Shown in pieces: positions 29,408-40,214 of a stretch of 64,000 nt of DNA. The translations under genes were made by a program, and so were the position numbers. This stretch comes from Candidatus Methanomethylophilus sp. 1R26 (GTDB lineage: Archaea > Thermoplasmatota > Thermoplasmata > Methanomassiliicoccales > Methanomethylophilaceae). Numbering within the stretch: the first letter of the stretch is position 1; the number at the start of each line of letters is the position of its first letter. The notes under the pieces are model-generated. The model was not told the origin of the DNA. It saw nothing but the letters and a program-made list of their open reading frames with translations, and did no database searches. Location: the NCBI RefSeq assembly GCF_001481295.1, contig NZ_LOPS01000037.1, forward strand, positions 1 through 64,000, in the 5' to 3' direction.

Positions 29408-30842
29408 ATGAAGGACGATATACTCGACGCGGCATCTAGGAGGAAACTGTTCCTCTCGCCCGACGCTCTCGAGATAATCGATTCGAACGGCTACCCCATG
29501 GAGATGGTCAACACCATGCTCAATGCGATGGCCGGGAACAAGATGTTCGTCACCAAGGAGGATGTCATCGACTTCCTGAACGGCGACAAGGCCCTCTTCG
29601 AGAAGGAGAAGACCGCCAAGCCCCGCAACAAACGGGACCTGGACATAGAGATCGTGCCCGGATCGGACATCACCGGGAACTCGACCTGCGAAGGGACCAT
29701 CCAGGATTTCACGGCCTACTTCCGCAGCAGGTACAACCTGCTCAAGCGCATAATATCGAGCCACAAGGACTTCACGATGTCCACCAGCATCGCCCATGCG
29801 ATGCAGTTCGACCGCCAGGTCAACATCGTCGGGATGGTTTACGAGGTGCGCCAGAGCCAGAAAGGCCATACTATCCTGACGGTCGAGGACGAGACCGGGA
29901 CCTGCAACGTCCTCATAAAGAAGGACTCCCCCTACGCCGATAACATCTACATCAACGACGAGGTCATCGGGATAACCGGGAAGAAGATGGAGCGCGGCAC
30001 CCTCTTCGTCGCCGACAAGGTCGTCCGCCCGGACATCTCCAAGAGGCACACCTGGGAGGTCAGCGATTCCACGTCGTCGGTGGCCTTCCTCAGCGATATC
30101 CACATCGGCTCGAAGGAGTTCCTGAAAACAAGCTGGGAGAGGATGATTTCCTGGCTCAAAGCGAACGCTTACGACATGGGCCTGAACTACATCGTGATGC
30201 CCGGCGACGTCGTGGACGGCATAGGCGCATATCCGGGGCAGGAGGCGGACCTGGAGATAGACGATATCTACCGCCAGTACGAGACCCTCGCCGAGTATGT
30301 GAAGGAGATACCTGATGACATCAAGATCATCCTCCACCCCGGCAACCATGACGCCTGCAGGCTCGCCGAGCCCCAGCCGGCGATATCGGAGATGTACGCC
30401 CACGGGTTCGATTCCAATGTCACCCTCACCGGCAACCCCATAAGGCTGAAGATCGAGGGCAGGAAGGTCACTTCCTACCACGGCAAGAGCATCGATGATT
30501 TCATCTCCGCCGTGCGCGGGATGTCCTACGACGACCCCCTCGCCGTCATGAGGGAGATGGCCCTGAGAAGGCACCTTGCGCCCATGTACGGCATGAGGAA
30601 CGCCCTTGCGCCCGAGAAGAAGGACTACCTCGTTATGGAGGAGGAGCCCGATATCTTCGTGTCCGGGCATGTCCACGGCGCCGGCACCATGGAGTACCAC
30701 GGGGTCAAGATGATCAATGCCAGCACATGGCAGGCCCAGACGGATTACCAGGCCATGCACAACTTCAACCCCCGACCCCTGCATCATGCCGATCGTCGAC
30801 CTGGGCACCGGCAGGGTCGTCATGAAGAACTTCATGAAGTGA
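29408..30842 (+). CDS. polB: DNA polymerase D small subunit DP1 (one frameshift)
   Basis: DP1 is the proofreading exonuclease subunit of PolD, the replicative polymerase of Euryarchaeota. The N-terminal part is helical. An OB fold (about 130-200) follows, then a calcineurin-like phosphodiesterase domain with SDIHIGSKEF, MPGDVVDGIG, LHPGNHD and FVSGHVHGAG. A missing C near 30775, in a run of C, hides the end NFNPPDPCIMPIVDLGTGRV. Repaired length is about 478 residues. The large subunit DP2 is not in the window. Confidence 0.94.
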
Positions 30843-30878
30843 TTGCTGCTGCGGCCTGGCAATCTAAAATGAAAGAAT

Positions 30879-30893
30879 GGGGCCGAAGGCCCC
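30879..30893 (-). terminator. Terminator of the ATP synthase operon
   Basis: GGGGCC and GGCCCC arms with a three-base loop. On the minus strand ATTCTTTCATTTT follows. It may also act on the convergent DP1 transcript. Confidence 0.6.
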
Positions 30894-30903
30894 GAAAGGG
30901 GTT

Positions 30904-31056
30904 TCAGAAGAGCAGCTGTTCTGCGAGGATCCAGATGATGATGAAGGCCCCCAAGATGAGCATGCCGTAGGCGATGACCCAGATAGCCGTGAACGTGCGC
31001 CGCAGCTTTACTGGGTCCTCTTTAATCTCATCCAGGCGGTCTTCAAGAGATTTCAT
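30904..31056 (-). CDS. 50-aa single-span membrane protein at the end of the ATP synthase operon
   Basis: The ORF starts at the ATG inside TGATG, which includes the stop of atpD, so translation is coupled. The product begins MKSLEDRLDEIKEDPVKLRR, a charged cytoplasmic helix. One membrane segment follows (about residues 22-45, FTAIWVIAYGMLILGAFIII). It is not a known A-ATPase subunit. It resembles a small assembly factor or ring-associated peptide, but this is only inference. Confidence 0.75.
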   Translation of the reverse strand: MKSLEDRLDEIKEDPVKLRRTFTAIWVIAYGMLILGAFIIIWILAEQLLF

Positions 31057-31676
31057 CAGCTTTTGCCCTTGATGTGCTTGAGGCGGGTGGTGTTCTCCCT
31101 CTCCATCTCTTCGAGGCGGAACTTGACGAAGTGCTCCGAGTCCTTGAGGTCGGGGATGATCTTGAACTCAAGCGCGTTGACACGGCGCTTGGTCTTCTCG
31201 ATCTCATCGAGGAGCTTCTTCATGGTGGTCTCGACCTCGGCGGCCCTGACGAGGGTCTCGAGGAGCTTCTCGAAGGCGGCCGAGGCCTCCTCCACGTAGG
31301 CCGAGGTGTCCAGGACACCGAACCCCTTGTTCAGGAGATCGGTGTGGATGGACGTGGCCTCGACCTTCGGGACCATCATTCCCATGATGGACTTGCTGCC
31401 AAGCTTGACCTCGGGGCGGGCGTTCAGAGCGTACGCGGCGCTCCTCACGGCCACCTCTCCGTCGATGGCGCGGGCGATGGTGATCTTCTTCATCGCCTGC
31501 TGGAAGTCGGAGCTGACACCGGCGCGCATCTGCCTCGCCTTCTCCAGGACCTCGAAGAACTCGATGATGAGGCCGTCCCTCTTCATCTTGAGGATCTTGT
31601 GCCCCGACTGGGACAGCTTGATCCTCCTCTTGAGGTCGAGGAGCACGGAGCGGGTAGGTACGACATCCTGAGGCAT
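31056..31676 (-). CDS. atpD: A-type ATP synthase subunit D
   Basis: Subunit D is the central coiled-coil shaft that turns inside the A3B3 hexamer. The 206 residues are mostly two long helices. The N-terminal motif PTRSVLLDLKRRIKLSQSGH and the C-terminal KRRVNALEFKIIPDL are typical. It lies four bases after atpB. Confidence 0.96.
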   Translation of the reverse strand: MPQDVVPTRSVLLDLKRRIKLSQSGHKILKMKRDGLIIEFFEVLEKARQMRAGVSSDFQQAMKKITIARAIDGEVAVRSAAYALNARPEVKLGSKSIMGMMVPKVEATSIHTDLLNKGFGVLDTSAYVEEASAAFEKLLETLVRAAEVETTMKKLLDEIEKTKRRVNALEFKIIPDLKDSEHFVKFRLEEMERENTTRLKHIKGKS

Positions 31677-31679
31677 CGC

Positions 31680-33062
31680 TCATTCCTTCTTGGGGAGGTA
31701 CTTCTGGATGTACTTCTTGTCGATCCTGGTGAGCTGGTCGATGTCGAGCTCCTTCAGGATGTCCCAGGCGATGTCGAGGGTCGTCTCGATGGAGCGGTCC
31801 TCGTCGATGCCCTGGCGGACGATGCGGTCCTCGAAGATGTCGGCGAAGTCGAGGAGCTTCCTGTCCTTAGCGTTCAGGGAGTCCTTTCCGACGATGGCGA
31901 CAAGCCCGCGGAGGTCCTTACCCTCGGCGTAGGAGGCGTACAGCTGGTCCGAGACGGCCTTGTGGTCGTCGCGGGTCTTGCCGGCTCCGATACCGTTGTT
32001 CATCAGCCTCGACAGGGAGCTGCTGACGTTCACGGGCGGGTAGATACCGGCCCTGTACAGGTCCATCGACAGCACGATCTGGCCCTCGGTGATGTAACCG
32101 GAGAGGTCGGGGATCGGGTGGGTGATATCGGACCCGGGCATGGTCAGGATGGGGATCTGGGTGATGGAACCCTTCTTCCCTTTGATCTTACCTGCACGCT
32201 CGTAGAGCTGAGCGAGGTCGGTGTACATGTAACCGGGGTAGCCACGCCTTCCGGGGACTTCCTCACGGGCGGCTCCGACCTGACGGAGCGCCTCGCAGTA
32301 GTTCGTGATGTCGGTCATGATGACCAGCACCTGCATCCCGAGGTCGAACGCCATGTACTCCGCGGTGGTGAGTCCCAGACGCGGGGTGGCGATACGCTCG
32401 ACGGCGGGGTCGTCGGCGAGGTTCAGGAAGACGACGGCGTTCTTCAGGGCGCCGGTCCTCTCGAACTCGTTCATGAACTTCTGCTTCTCCTCGTTGGTGA
32501 TACCCAGAGCGATGAACACGACAGCGAACTCCTCGTTCTCGCCGCGGACCTTGGCCTGCCTGGCGATCTGGAGAGCGATATCGTTGTGGGGAAGACCGGA
32601 TGCGGAGAAGATAGGGAGCTTCTGACCCCTGACGAGGGTGTTCATCCCGTCGATGGTCGAGATACCGGTCTCGATGAAGTCGGCGGGGGAGTCCCTGGCC
32701 CACGGGTTGATAGCTGCTCCGGCGATGTCGAGCTCCTTCTCGGGAACGATCTTGGCGCCGCCGTCCAGCGGGTCTCCGGCTCCGTTCAGGACACGTCCGA
32801 GCATGTCCTTGGAGACGGGCATCTTCATGGTCTCGCCCAGGAACCTCACGGATGCGGCCCTGTCGATACCGTCGGTGCCCTCGAAGATCTGAACGACGAC
32901 CATGTCGTCGGAGGAATCGAGGACCTCTCCTCTCTTGATGGACCCATCGGAGAGCCTGACGGAGACGAGCTCCTTGTAGCCGACGGGCTCGGTGTTCTTC
33001 ACGAACACGAGGGGGCCGGCGATCTCATCGATGGTCTTGTACTCTTTTGCAACCTCTGCCAT
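31680..33062 (-). CDS. atpB: A-type ATP synthase subunit B
   Basis: This 460-residue non-catalytic subunit forms the hexamer with A. It has no canonical P-loop, as expected. [18 protein letters not shown] and [20 protein letters not shown] are typical, as is the [20 protein letters not shown] stretch. It lies in the middle of the operon, two bases after atpA. Confidence 0.97.
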   Translation of the reverse strand: MAEVAKEYKTIDEIAGPLVFVKNTEPVGYKELVSVRLSDGSIKRGEVLDSSDDMVVVQIFEGTDGIDRAASVRFLGETMKMPVSKDMLGRVLNGAGDPLDGGAKIVPEKELDIAGAAINPWARDSPADFIETGISTIDGMNTLVRGQKLPIFSASGLPHNDIALQIARQAKVRGENEEFAVVFIALGITNEEKQKFMNEFERTGALKNAVVFLNLADDPAVERIATPRLGLTTAEYMAFDLGMQVLVIMTDITNYCEALRQVGAAREEVPGRRGYPGYMYTDLAQLYERAGKIKGKKGSITQIPILTMPGSDITHPIPDLSGYITEGQIVLSMDLYRAGIYPPVNVSSSLSRLMNNGIGAGKTRDDHKAVSDQLYASYAEGKDLRGLVAIVGKDSLNAKDRKLLDFADIFEDRIVRQGIDEDRSIETTLDIAWDILKELDIDQLTRIDKKYIQKYLPKKE

Positions 33063-33064
33063 GT

Positions 33065-34798
33065 TCAGGCCTCCAGTTTGGCGAACTGCTCGTCCATGTC
33101 CTTGTCGACAGCCACGAGCTCCTCGTCGATCTTCTCTTCGAACTTGGCCTGCTGGAACCTCTGCCTGACGGGGATGTAGATGATCTTGTCCACCGCGACG
33201 CCTGCCTTGAGGGCCTTGTCGGCGAGGTCGGAGAACTTCTTGATCATGCTGAGCATCTTGTACTGCCTGGAAAGCGGGCAGTAGCAGTCCACGGGGTGGA
33301 AGGAGTTCTGCTGCAGGTAGATCTCACGGATCATCTTGGCGATCTCGAGGGTGATCTTCTGTTCATCGGGCAGGGAGTCGGAACCGACCATCTGCACGAT
33401 CTCCTGAAGCTCGGCCTCTTTCTGCAGGACCTTCATGGCCCACTGCTTGAGGGCGGGGAAGTCATCGCCGACGTTCTTCTGGAACCAGGGCGCCAGCTGG
33501 GCGTCGTACATGGAGTACGAGGTCAGCCAGTTGATGGTCGGGAAGTGACGCCTCTCCCTGAGCTTGGTGTCGAGCGCCCAGAAGACGCGGACGATACGCA
33601 GGGTGTTCTGGGTAACAGGCTCGGAAAGGTCTCCTCCGGGAGGGGAGACGGCTCCGATGACGGAGATGGACCCGTCGTCGCCGCAGAGGGCCTTGGCGCG
33701 GCAGGCACGCTCGTAGAACTCGGAGAGCCTTCCGGAAAGGTACGCAGGGTATCCTTCCTCGCCGGGCATCTCCTCGAGCCTGGACGAGATCTCACGCATG
33801 GCCTCGGCCCACCTGGAGGTGGAGTCGGCCATGAGCGCGACATTATATCCCATGTCCCTGAAGTACTCAGCGATGGTCATGCCGGTGTAGACGGACGCCT
33901 CACGGGCGGCGACAGGCATGTTCGAGGTGTTCGCGATCAGGATGGTCCTCTTCATGAGGGACTCGCCGGTCCTCGGATCCTTCAGGTTCGGGAACTCGGT
34001 GAGAACCTCGGTCATCTCGTTCCCGCGCTCTCCGCATCCGATGTAGACGACGATGTCCGCATCGGAGTACTTCGCGAGAGACTGCTGGGTGACGGTCTTC
34101 CCGGTACCGAACGCACCGGGGATGGCCGCCGCTCCTCCCTTCGCGAGGGGGAACAGGGTGTCGAGCACGCGGAGCCCGGTGATCAGGGGAACATCGGGGT
34201 TGTACTTCTCCGCGACAGGCCTGGCGGAACGGACGGGCCATTTCTGCATCATGGGGTAGCTGACGCCGTCGACGGTAACGACGGGCTCCTCCACGGTGAA
34301 GGACCCGGCCTCGATCTTCTCGACCTTCCCCTTCTTAGCGTTGGGGGGGAGCATGATCTTGTGCAGTATGGGGCCTTCCTGGACGGTTCCGACGACGCTG
34401 CCGGCTCCGACCTCGTCTCCGACCGCGACGGTAGGAGTGAAGTCCCATTTGGTCTCTCTGTTGAGTCCAGGTGCGGTCGCTCCGCGGCCGATGAAGTCGC
34501 CGGTCATCTCACGGAGGACGGGCAGGGGCCTCTGGATTCCGTCGTAAACGGAGGTCAGAAGCCCGGGTCCGAGCTCGACTGCCAGGGGCAGGCCGGTGTT
34601 GGTGACGGGCTCACCGGGTTTGACTCCGGTGGTGTCTTCGTAAACCTGGATGATTGAACGGTCGCCGACGATCTTGATGACCTCTCCCATCAGCTGCTCG
34701 TTCCCGACATGCACGACATCGTGCATTTTGGGGGAGATGCCGGTGGCGGTCACGACAGGACCAGCGACCCTGTAAATTACACCCTCAGTGCTCATCAT
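33065..34798 (-). CDS. atpA: A-type ATP synthase catalytic subunit A
   Basis: The 577-residue protein carries the P-loop [12 protein letters not shown] (about residue 235), the A-specific bulge domain upstream, and [16 protein letters not shown] in the catalytic core. No intein is present. It starts at ATG 34798, overlapping the atpF stop by four bases (ATGA). A second ATG follows directly. Confidence 0.97.
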   Translation of the reverse strand: MMSTEGVIYRVAGPVVTATGISPKMHDVVHVGNEQLMGEVIKIVGDRSIIQVYEDTTGVKPGEPVTNTGLPLAVELGPGLLTSVYDGIQRPLPVLREMTGDFIGRGATAPGLNRETKWDFTPTVAVGDEVGAGSVVGTVQEGPILHKIMLPPNAKKGKVEKIEAGSFTVEEPVVTVDGVSYPMMQKWPVRSARPVAEKYNPDVPLITGLRVLDTLFPLAKGGAAAIPGAFGTGKTVTQQSLAKYSDADIVVYIGCGERGNEMTEVLTEFPNLKDPRTGESLMKRTILIANTSNMPVAAREASVYTGMTIAEYFRDMGYNVALMADSTSRWAEAMREISSRLEEMPGEEGYPAYLSGRLSEFYERACRAKALCGDDGSISVIGAVSPPGGDLSEPVTQNTLRIVRVFWALDTKLRERRHFPTINWLTSYSMYDAQLAPWFQKNVGDDFPALKQWAMKVLQKEAELQEIVQMVGSDSLPDEQKITLEIAKMIREIYLQQNSFHPVDCYCPLSRQYKMLSMIKKFSDLADKALKAGVAVDKIIYIPVRQRFQQAKFEEKIDEELVAVDKDMDEQFAKLEA

Positions 34799-35100
34799 TC
34801 ATCCTCTGTCTTGTATAGATCAACGCCAATGACTCTCTTAACCTTCTCGCGAAGGTCGCTCTGGTCCCCGCCGACGGGGACGACGACCGGCTTGATCGAG
34901 TCAAGCACTTTCGTCCTGTAGGCGTTGGGTAGGTACTGCAGGTCGTTCGCGTTCACCGCGAGGATTCCGACATTGGCATCGGACATCGCTTCCTGCATTT
35001 TCTCCTGATAGTTTTCCTTGCCGGCGACGTACACCAGCCTGACCCCCGCAAGGCGGAAGCCCAGGGTGAACTCGTCGCTGCCGATAACCGCGATCTCCAT
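34795..35100 (-). CDS. atpF: A-type ATP synthase subunit F
   Basis: The 101-residue Rossmann-like subunit starts [20 protein letters not shown], the family signature, and binds the D shaft. The C-terminal helix is acidic. Position between C and A is standard for archaeal operons. Confidence 0.95.
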   Translation of the reverse strand: MEIAVIGSDEFTLGFRLAGVRLVYVAGKENYQEKMQEAMSDANVGILAVNANDLQYLPNAYRTKVLDSIKPVVVPVGGDQSDLREKVKRVIGVDLYKTEDE

Positions 35101-35101
35101 C

Positions 35102-36151
35102 TCAGATCACCAGCAGTCCTTTCATGGTCTCCCTGTCGAGCCCGGAATCGGTCCCGTGGGCGATCATCCTGATGTTCCTGACCTCGTTCTCCTTGTGGAT
35201 CATGTAGTCCACGACCGGGATGACGGACAGGGGGTACATGTGGCCGACCTTGTTGGCGAGCTTGGCCTTGTAGCGGGCCATGGCCGCGACGACGTCCAGG
35301 ATGCTGGAGTCGTCCGACAGCTCGTCCTTGATGTCCGCGTACATCCTGAGGTTCTGCATCTCGTTCAGCGCCGATTTCACATCGGGCGCGGCGGCGATCT
35401 GCGCCATGACCTTCTCGTCGATCTCCGCGCCGCCGGGGATCCAGAACTGGGCCACGGTGTCGCCGGATATGCGGTCGGCCTTGAACTTCATGACGGTCTC
35501 GACGTTCTTGATGTCGATGCAGTCCTTGATGTAGGTGCGGAAGATGTCGGTGGGGCGGTCCTGCTTCGAGATCGAAGCAAGCAGCTTCCTGTAGTAGCTC
35601 TTCACCATCGCGTCCTCGATGGGCTGGAGGTTGTTGTTCTCCTTGAGGGCCGTGACAGCATCGTCAGGGACGGTGATGTTGGTCTTCTTGGCGAACTGGG
35701 CCAGCGCATCTTCCGGCGTGTTGGCTGCGATGAGCTTCTCCAGGTCCTCGGCGGAGAGGTTCCCCGCGGGGACCATGTCCTCGCGGATCTGGTCGGCCGA
35801 GAGGCCGTACTTCTTCCCGCGGAGGATGGATTTGAAGTTCTCGAAGTCCCACTTCGCCAAGTAGGCATCGACCATGTTGCTGAGCTCGCCGGTGGACGAC
35901 TTCAGGATGCTGCGGAAGGCCTTCGACATGTTGGCGTAAGTCGCGTACTCGAGCAGGGTGAGGCCGCTGTAGCGGCCCGCGTAATCGGCCATCTCCTTGG
36001 AGTAGCCGGCCTCGGAGATGTACTGGGACATCTCCGGGACGGACATCATCAGGAGCTTGTTGTAGTCCTCCTCCTTGAGGAGCTTGGACTTCTTGGCCTT
36101 GACCCTTGCCGAGGTGTACGAGAAGTTGCCTTTGCCGCTGCGTGCGAACAT
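35102..36151 (-). CDS. atpC: A-type ATP synthase subunit C
   Basis: The 349-residue helical subunit forms the funnel connecting the shaft to the membrane ring. The N-terminal SYTSARVKAKKSKLLKEEDY and the three-fold helical repeat (YAGRYSGLTLLEYATYANMS) fit the family. It is one base downstream of atpF on the coding order side. Confidence 0.94.
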   Translation of the reverse strand: MFARSGKGNFSYTSARVKAKKSKLLKEEDYNKLLMMSVPEMSQYISEAGYSKEMADYAGRYSGLTLLEYATYANMSKAFRSILKSSTGELSNMVDAYLAKWDFENFKSILRGKKYGLSADQIREDMVPAGNLSAEDLEKLIAANTPEDALAQFAKKTNITVPDDAVTALKENNNLQPIEDAMVKSYYRKLLASISKQDRPTDIFRTYIKDCIDIKNVETVMKFKADRISGDTVAQFWIPGGAEIDEKVMAQIAAAPDVKSALNEMQNLRMYADIKDELSDDSSILDVVAAMARYKAKLANKVGHMYPLSVIPVVDYMIHKENEVRNIRMIAHGTDSGLDRETMKGLLVI

Positions 36152-36155
36152 CGTA

Positions 36156-36713
36156 TCACCCGAACAGGATGTCCGAGATCTTCTTCAGGTTCTTGTCCCA
36201 GATGCCCTGGAGGATGACGCGGTACTGCATGTCGGCCTCGAAGGACCCGTCCTCGCTCCTGAGGATGAGCCCCGAAGCGACGAGCGCGTCGGTCTCGACC
36301 GATCTGACGCCGAGCTCCGTCGCGGTGAAGTCCTCCTTGGGGGACATGACCGCGATGGGGTCGGGGATGACGGTCTTGGCGGAAGCGACCATCGCCTTGT
36401 AGTCGGCGAGCCTCTTCGACCTGGGGGCGTTCTCGAGCTCCGCAAGCGCGGAGTCGAAAGCCTGGCCGAGGACCTCCTTCTGCTTGGCGAGGACGATCTT
36501 CTTGCTCTCCAGCTCGGCGCTGGAGCGCTCCTGGCGGCCGAGCATCTCCTTGGCCGCGGCGACCTTCTTCTCCTGGGCCTCTTTCATCTTGGCGATCTGG
36601 GCGTCCGTCTGCTCCTTGATGGCGGCTATCTCCTTCGCCTGATCCTCGCGGATCTTGGCGACGGAGGCCTCGGCGGATGCCTGGATCTCCTTCGTCACGC
36701 TGTCTAGCGCCAT
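36156..36713 (-). CDS. atpE: A-type ATP synthase subunit E
   Basis: The 185-residue peripheral-stalk subunit has a long N-terminal charged coiled coil (AEASVAKIREDQAKEIAAIK) that pairs with subunit H. A globular C-terminal domain binds the A3B3 head. Confidence 0.93.
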   Translation of the reverse strand: MALDSVTKEIQASAEASVAKIREDQAKEIAAIKEQTDAQIAKMKEAQEKKVAAAKEMLGRQERSSAELESKKIVLAKQKEVLGQAFDSALAELENAPRSKRLADYKAMVASAKTVIPDPIAVMSPKEDFTATELGVRSVETDALVASGLILRSEDGSFEADMQYRVILQGIWDKNLKKISDILFG

Positions 36714-36729
36714 CTGCAGGCCTCTAGAC

Positions 36730-36972
36730 TCACAGGACGAACATTGCCATGACGGCGACGACGAGACCGAAGATGACGATAGTCTCAGGCAGGACGGTGA
36801 AGATCATTGCCCTTCCGAAGAGGGAGGCGTCCTCGGTGATCGCACCGACTGCCGCGGCACCGATGTCTTTCTCACCGAGACCGGTTCCGATTCCGGCGAG
36901 TCCGACCGCAAGGCCGGCTCCGATAGCGATAAGTCCTGCTCCGTTGTCCGAAACTCCATCAACAATTGCCAT
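36730..36972 (-). CDS. atpK: A-type ATP synthase rotor subunit K (c-ring)
   Basis: The 80-residue two-helix hairpin has a Gly/Ala-rich first helix (LIAIGAGLAVGLAGIGTGLG) and a second helix with the ion-carrying Glu in VLPETIVIFGL. It is a single hairpin and not a fused multi-hairpin form. Coupling ion choice cannot be fixed from sequence by eye. Confidence 0.95.
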   Translation of the reverse strand: MAIVDGVSDNGAGLIAIGAGLAVGLAGIGTGLGEKDIGAAAVGAITEDASLFGRAMIFTVLPETIVIFGLVVAVMAMFVL

Positions 36973-36976
36973 TTAT

Positions 36977-39162
36977 TCAAATCTCCTTGGTGTTGAGTTT
37001 AATCTGTTTGCCGAAATAGGTTTTGACACGCTTCTCGGAGAGAGGCGCGAACTTCTTCCCTCCTCCGTCGAAGAACCTCATCATGAGCTCGACGTACTGC
37101 AGCCTTAGGGCGTGCAGACCTGCCGAGAGGATTCCGAGGGTCCAGACAACGAGGTGCAGGAAGCCGAACATGAGTATCGCGATGATGAGGAACGCGATGT
37201 TGGCAGTCCAATCGAGTCCGGCGATGTTGTACGTGACGCCGTCCAAGACCTGCTGCCCCATAACGTCCCCCTTGGGGATAATCATGAGGAAGATGATGTA
37301 GTTGAATGCCAGGGCCATACCTGCCTTCGACATGGCGATAGCCGCCAGACGGGTGTAGGAAAGGATCTGACCGATAAGCTCGGGAACTGCCATGACTGCG
37401 GTCATGGCGCCCTCCGCCTTCGTGTTGATCACAAGGCCGACGATCAGCAGCACTATGCCGATGACCAGAGTGTACATGGCGATGCCTTCCGTCAGGGAAG
37501 CATCGTTGAACATGTAGTCGGTGAGGGCATAGCACAGGAAGATCATTCCGAAGAACATCATTATGAGGCCGCCCTTGTGTATGAAGGCGGTCTTGCCTCC
37601 GTGCTGCATGCTGATGTTGTAGTACCCGGTCATGTGCCCGATGAACAGGTGGACGATACCGATGTACACAGACATCTTCAGCAGGAAGCCGACGTCCTCG
37701 AGCTTGGAAACTCCTTCTCCGGTGAACATCGCGTGAGCGTGGCCCACATTGGGCAGCATGTCGTAGAACCACTCGGGGAAATGCACTCCGAGAATCCAGT
37801 CCCAGGTGATGTTCGTTCCTCTGCTGCCGGCCTCGTCGGTCAGCGCGGCGCTGTCCTCGTACCAATACCACTGGCCGTCGGAGTATCCTCCGCCGATGAA
37901 ATGCATACCCAGCATCTCGCCGTAGTAGAAGGTTCCGAAGATAGCTCCCCAGATTCCTCCGAAGAACAGGACGAGCCCGATGGACCTCCAGTCCTTGTTC
38001 TTTGCGTATTTGAGGCCGTAGGCCCCGATGATTATGAACGGGATCGAGTAGCCGAGGTCTCCGATCATGTAGCCGAAGAACAGGGGCAGGAAGATGGCGA
38101 TCAGGACGGTCGGGTCGACCTCCTGGTACTTGGGCACGTCGACCATGGAGGTCGCATACTCGAACTCGCTGACTATGGCTCCGTTGTTCTGCTTGGTCGG
38201 GACCTTCTGGAAGCGGGGTTCCGCTTTCTCGGTCTCATCCAGGGACCTTCCGCGGGTCTCCTGGAACTCCACATAGATGTCATCCCCGAGCTTCTGCTCG
38301 AGGTCGGCCTTGACAGAATCCACCTTCTTGGTGGGGACCCAGGCATCCATGACGTAGGCGTATTTGCTCACCGCGATCCTGAGAGGGACGGACCCTTTCT
38401 CGACCTCGATGGACAGTTCTTCGTCGCTTCCTTTGAGGAACGACATGTATTTCGATTTGAGGGCTTCGAGCTCCTTGCCCGCCTCCTCGACCTTGGCGGT
38501 CTTGTCGGCGATCTCGGAGTCGATCTCCGCGACGGCGTCGGCGGGGGAAACCTTCCCGGCCTGAGCAGGGACGGACACTTCCGCGAAACCGAAGGGTGCC
38601 AGGGCCTCAGCGGCCTCGGCCTTGCGTCCGGCCTTGAGGAACACCGCCACGACGCCGCCGGTCTTCTTGTCGTAGGACGAGAAGATCTCGGAGTCCGCGA
38701 TCTCCAGCTTGGCCGGGTTCTCGCTGACGGTCCCGACGACGACATCCAGCGATTTGTAGCCGGAATACTGGTCGAGGGTCAGCGGAAGCCTCTGCAAAAT
38801 CTCGTAGGTTTTCTTTTTGGCGTTTAATTCAGCGATTGACTGGGTAAGATCATTCCTGGCGTCGACGGTCTTGAGAACCTCGTCTTCGACGCTTTCAACA
38901 TCCCCGGCGGCGATGCGCTCCTGCACATCCTCCACGGCGATGTTTTCCGTCTTCGTCTTCTTTTTGATCCCGAGCTCTTTCTCCAGGGCTTTGACCTTCA
39001 GCAGCCTCTCGGATGCTTGGACGTCCCCTCGATGGGGGTGCCGATGGAGAGCCCGTCGTCGCCGGTGGCATGATCGATAACGTGGAGGGCCTTCTCGTCA
39101 TAGAACGCGTTGATAGCGTCGGCGAGGCGGGCCTTGGTGCCCACAATCACGATCCTACTCAT
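36977..39162 (-). CDS. atpI: A-type ATP synthase subunit I (a; one frameshift)
   Basis: Subunit I forms the ion half-channels and holds the peripheral stalks. A soluble N-terminal part with coiled coils (to about residue 370) is followed by about eight membrane segments, with FFGYMIGDLGYS in the first. SYTRLAAIAMSKAGMAL contains the essential Arg. A missing G near 39025, in a G-run, cuts off the first about 45 residues (MSRIVIVGTKARLADAINAF). Repair gives DVQASERLLKVKALEKELG and about 728 residues. Confidence 0.94.
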
Positions 39163-39166
39163 CGAC

Positions 39167-39499
39167 TCAGGAAGAAGCATTAATCGCACTCTCGAATTCT
39201 TTCGCGAGGAAATCATTGACTTCCTTGATCTTATCCTGGGCAGACGCTCCGATGGAATCGGCTTCGGCGCGGCCTTTGGCGAGCACCTCGGCTTTCTCCT
39301 TATCAAGGGCAGCCTGCTCCTCCGCCATCGCGGACTCATAGGCAGAGGACTCTGCAGAGTTCTCGGCCTGGATCCTTGCGACGGAATCCCTGCGGGCCTG
39401 AGCCACAGCGGCTTTTTTCTCAGATTCGGCCTTGGCGACCGTCTCATCCGCTCTGGACTCAGCCTCCTTTATTTCCGAAAGTATGTCAGTTCGGCTCAA
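39167..39499 (-). CDS. atpH: A-type ATP synthase subunit H
   Basis: The 110-residue Ala/Glu/Lys-rich coiled-coil subunit (EIKEAESRADETVAKAESEK) pairs with E to make the peripheral stalks. It is the first gene of the operon, with a TATA box about 45 bases upstream. Confidence 0.93.
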   Translation of the reverse strand: MSRTDILSEIKEAESRADETVAKAESEKKAAVAQARRDSVARIQAENSAESSAYESAMAEEQAALDKEKAEVLAKGRAEADSIGASAQDKIKEVNDFLAKEFESAINASS

Positions 39500-39541
39500 A
39501 TTACACTCCCCGACTTATTCGTGGGGTGACGTAACCGACTG

Positions 39542-39553
39542 AAAATATATAAG
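39542..39553 (-). promoter_or_regulatory. TATA box of the ATP synthase operon
   Basis: On the minus strand CTTATATATTTT is a near-ideal archaeal TATA box upstream of atpH. A CCCC/GGGG hairpin (about 39508-39526) lies in the leader. Confidence 0.7.
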
Positions 39554-39650
39554 ACAGCGGGTTGGATTCGTTATTATAAAGGAAAAACACCGCCTGGCTG
39601 GCATTATCGGGCCTGTACCGGTCAGTGAAAATGTTTTTAAATGATAAGCA

Positions 39651-39666
39651 GGAGGGAACGCCCTCC
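39651..39666 (-). terminator. Terminator of the dCMP deaminase gene
   Basis: GGAGGG and CCCTCC arms with a CGTT loop are followed on the minus strand by TGCTTATCATTTAAAAAC. Confidence 0.5.
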
Positions 39667-39678
39667 CGGCAGTGATCT

Positions 39679-40155
39679 TCAGGCTTTCTTGGACAAGGTC
39701 TCGATCTCGTCGCCCTCGACATGGCGGATCTTCATCTGGGTCTCTGAGAGTATCTCCTTCGACAGGTCGTCCATGTACCCTTCGTCGTACACGATCTCGG
39801 CGATGCCGGCGTTAACGAGTATCTTGGCGCAGAGGGAGCAGGGGAAGGTGGTCGTGTAGATGGTCGCCCCTTTGACGCTGGTGCCGAAATAGGCCGCCTG
39901 GGCGACCGCGTTCTGCTCCGCATGTACGCCGCGGCAGAGCTCGTGGCGGGTACCCGACGGGACGTTCAGCTCGATGCGGAGGCAGCCGGTCTCCTCGCAA
40001 TGCCTGGCACCTCTGGGGGCGCCGTTGTACCCGGTGGACAGGACGTGCTTGTCCTTCACTATCACGGCCCCGACATGCCTGCGGAGGCAGGTGGAGCGCG
40101 TAGCGACTAGTTCGGCCATATCCATGAAATACCTGTCGGGGGAGGGCCTTTCCAT
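39679..40155 (-). CDS. Deoxycytidylate deaminase-family protein
   Basis: This 158-residue zinc deaminase makes dUMP from dCMP for thymidylate synthesis. The metal site is [15 protein letters not shown] (HAE) and [12 protein letters not shown] (PCxxC). An extra Cys/His pair in [10 protein letters not shown] is typical of ComEB/dCMP deaminases. The N-terminus [20 protein letters not shown] fits the family. Confidence 0.92.
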   Translation of the reverse strand: MERPSPDRYFMDMAELVATRSTCLRRHVGAVIVKDKHVLSTGYNGAPRGARHCEETGCLRIELNVPSGTRHELCRGVHAEQNAVAQAAYFGTSVKGATIYTTTFPCSLCAKILVNAGIAEIVYDEGYMDDLSKEILSETQMKIRHVEGDEIETLSKKA

Positions 40156-40214
40156 GCCCGTACCATGCCCTACGGCGGATAATTAGTTTATCATCCCCTG
40201 CGTTAAGGGGTCCG

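Noticed and set aside
31074-38827. Very long open frames on the plus strand opposite the ATP synthase genes
   Set aside because: They are antisense shadows of high-GC coding sequence with repetitive Leu/Gly/Asp-rich products and no recognisable motif, while the minus strand encodes well-conserved subunits.
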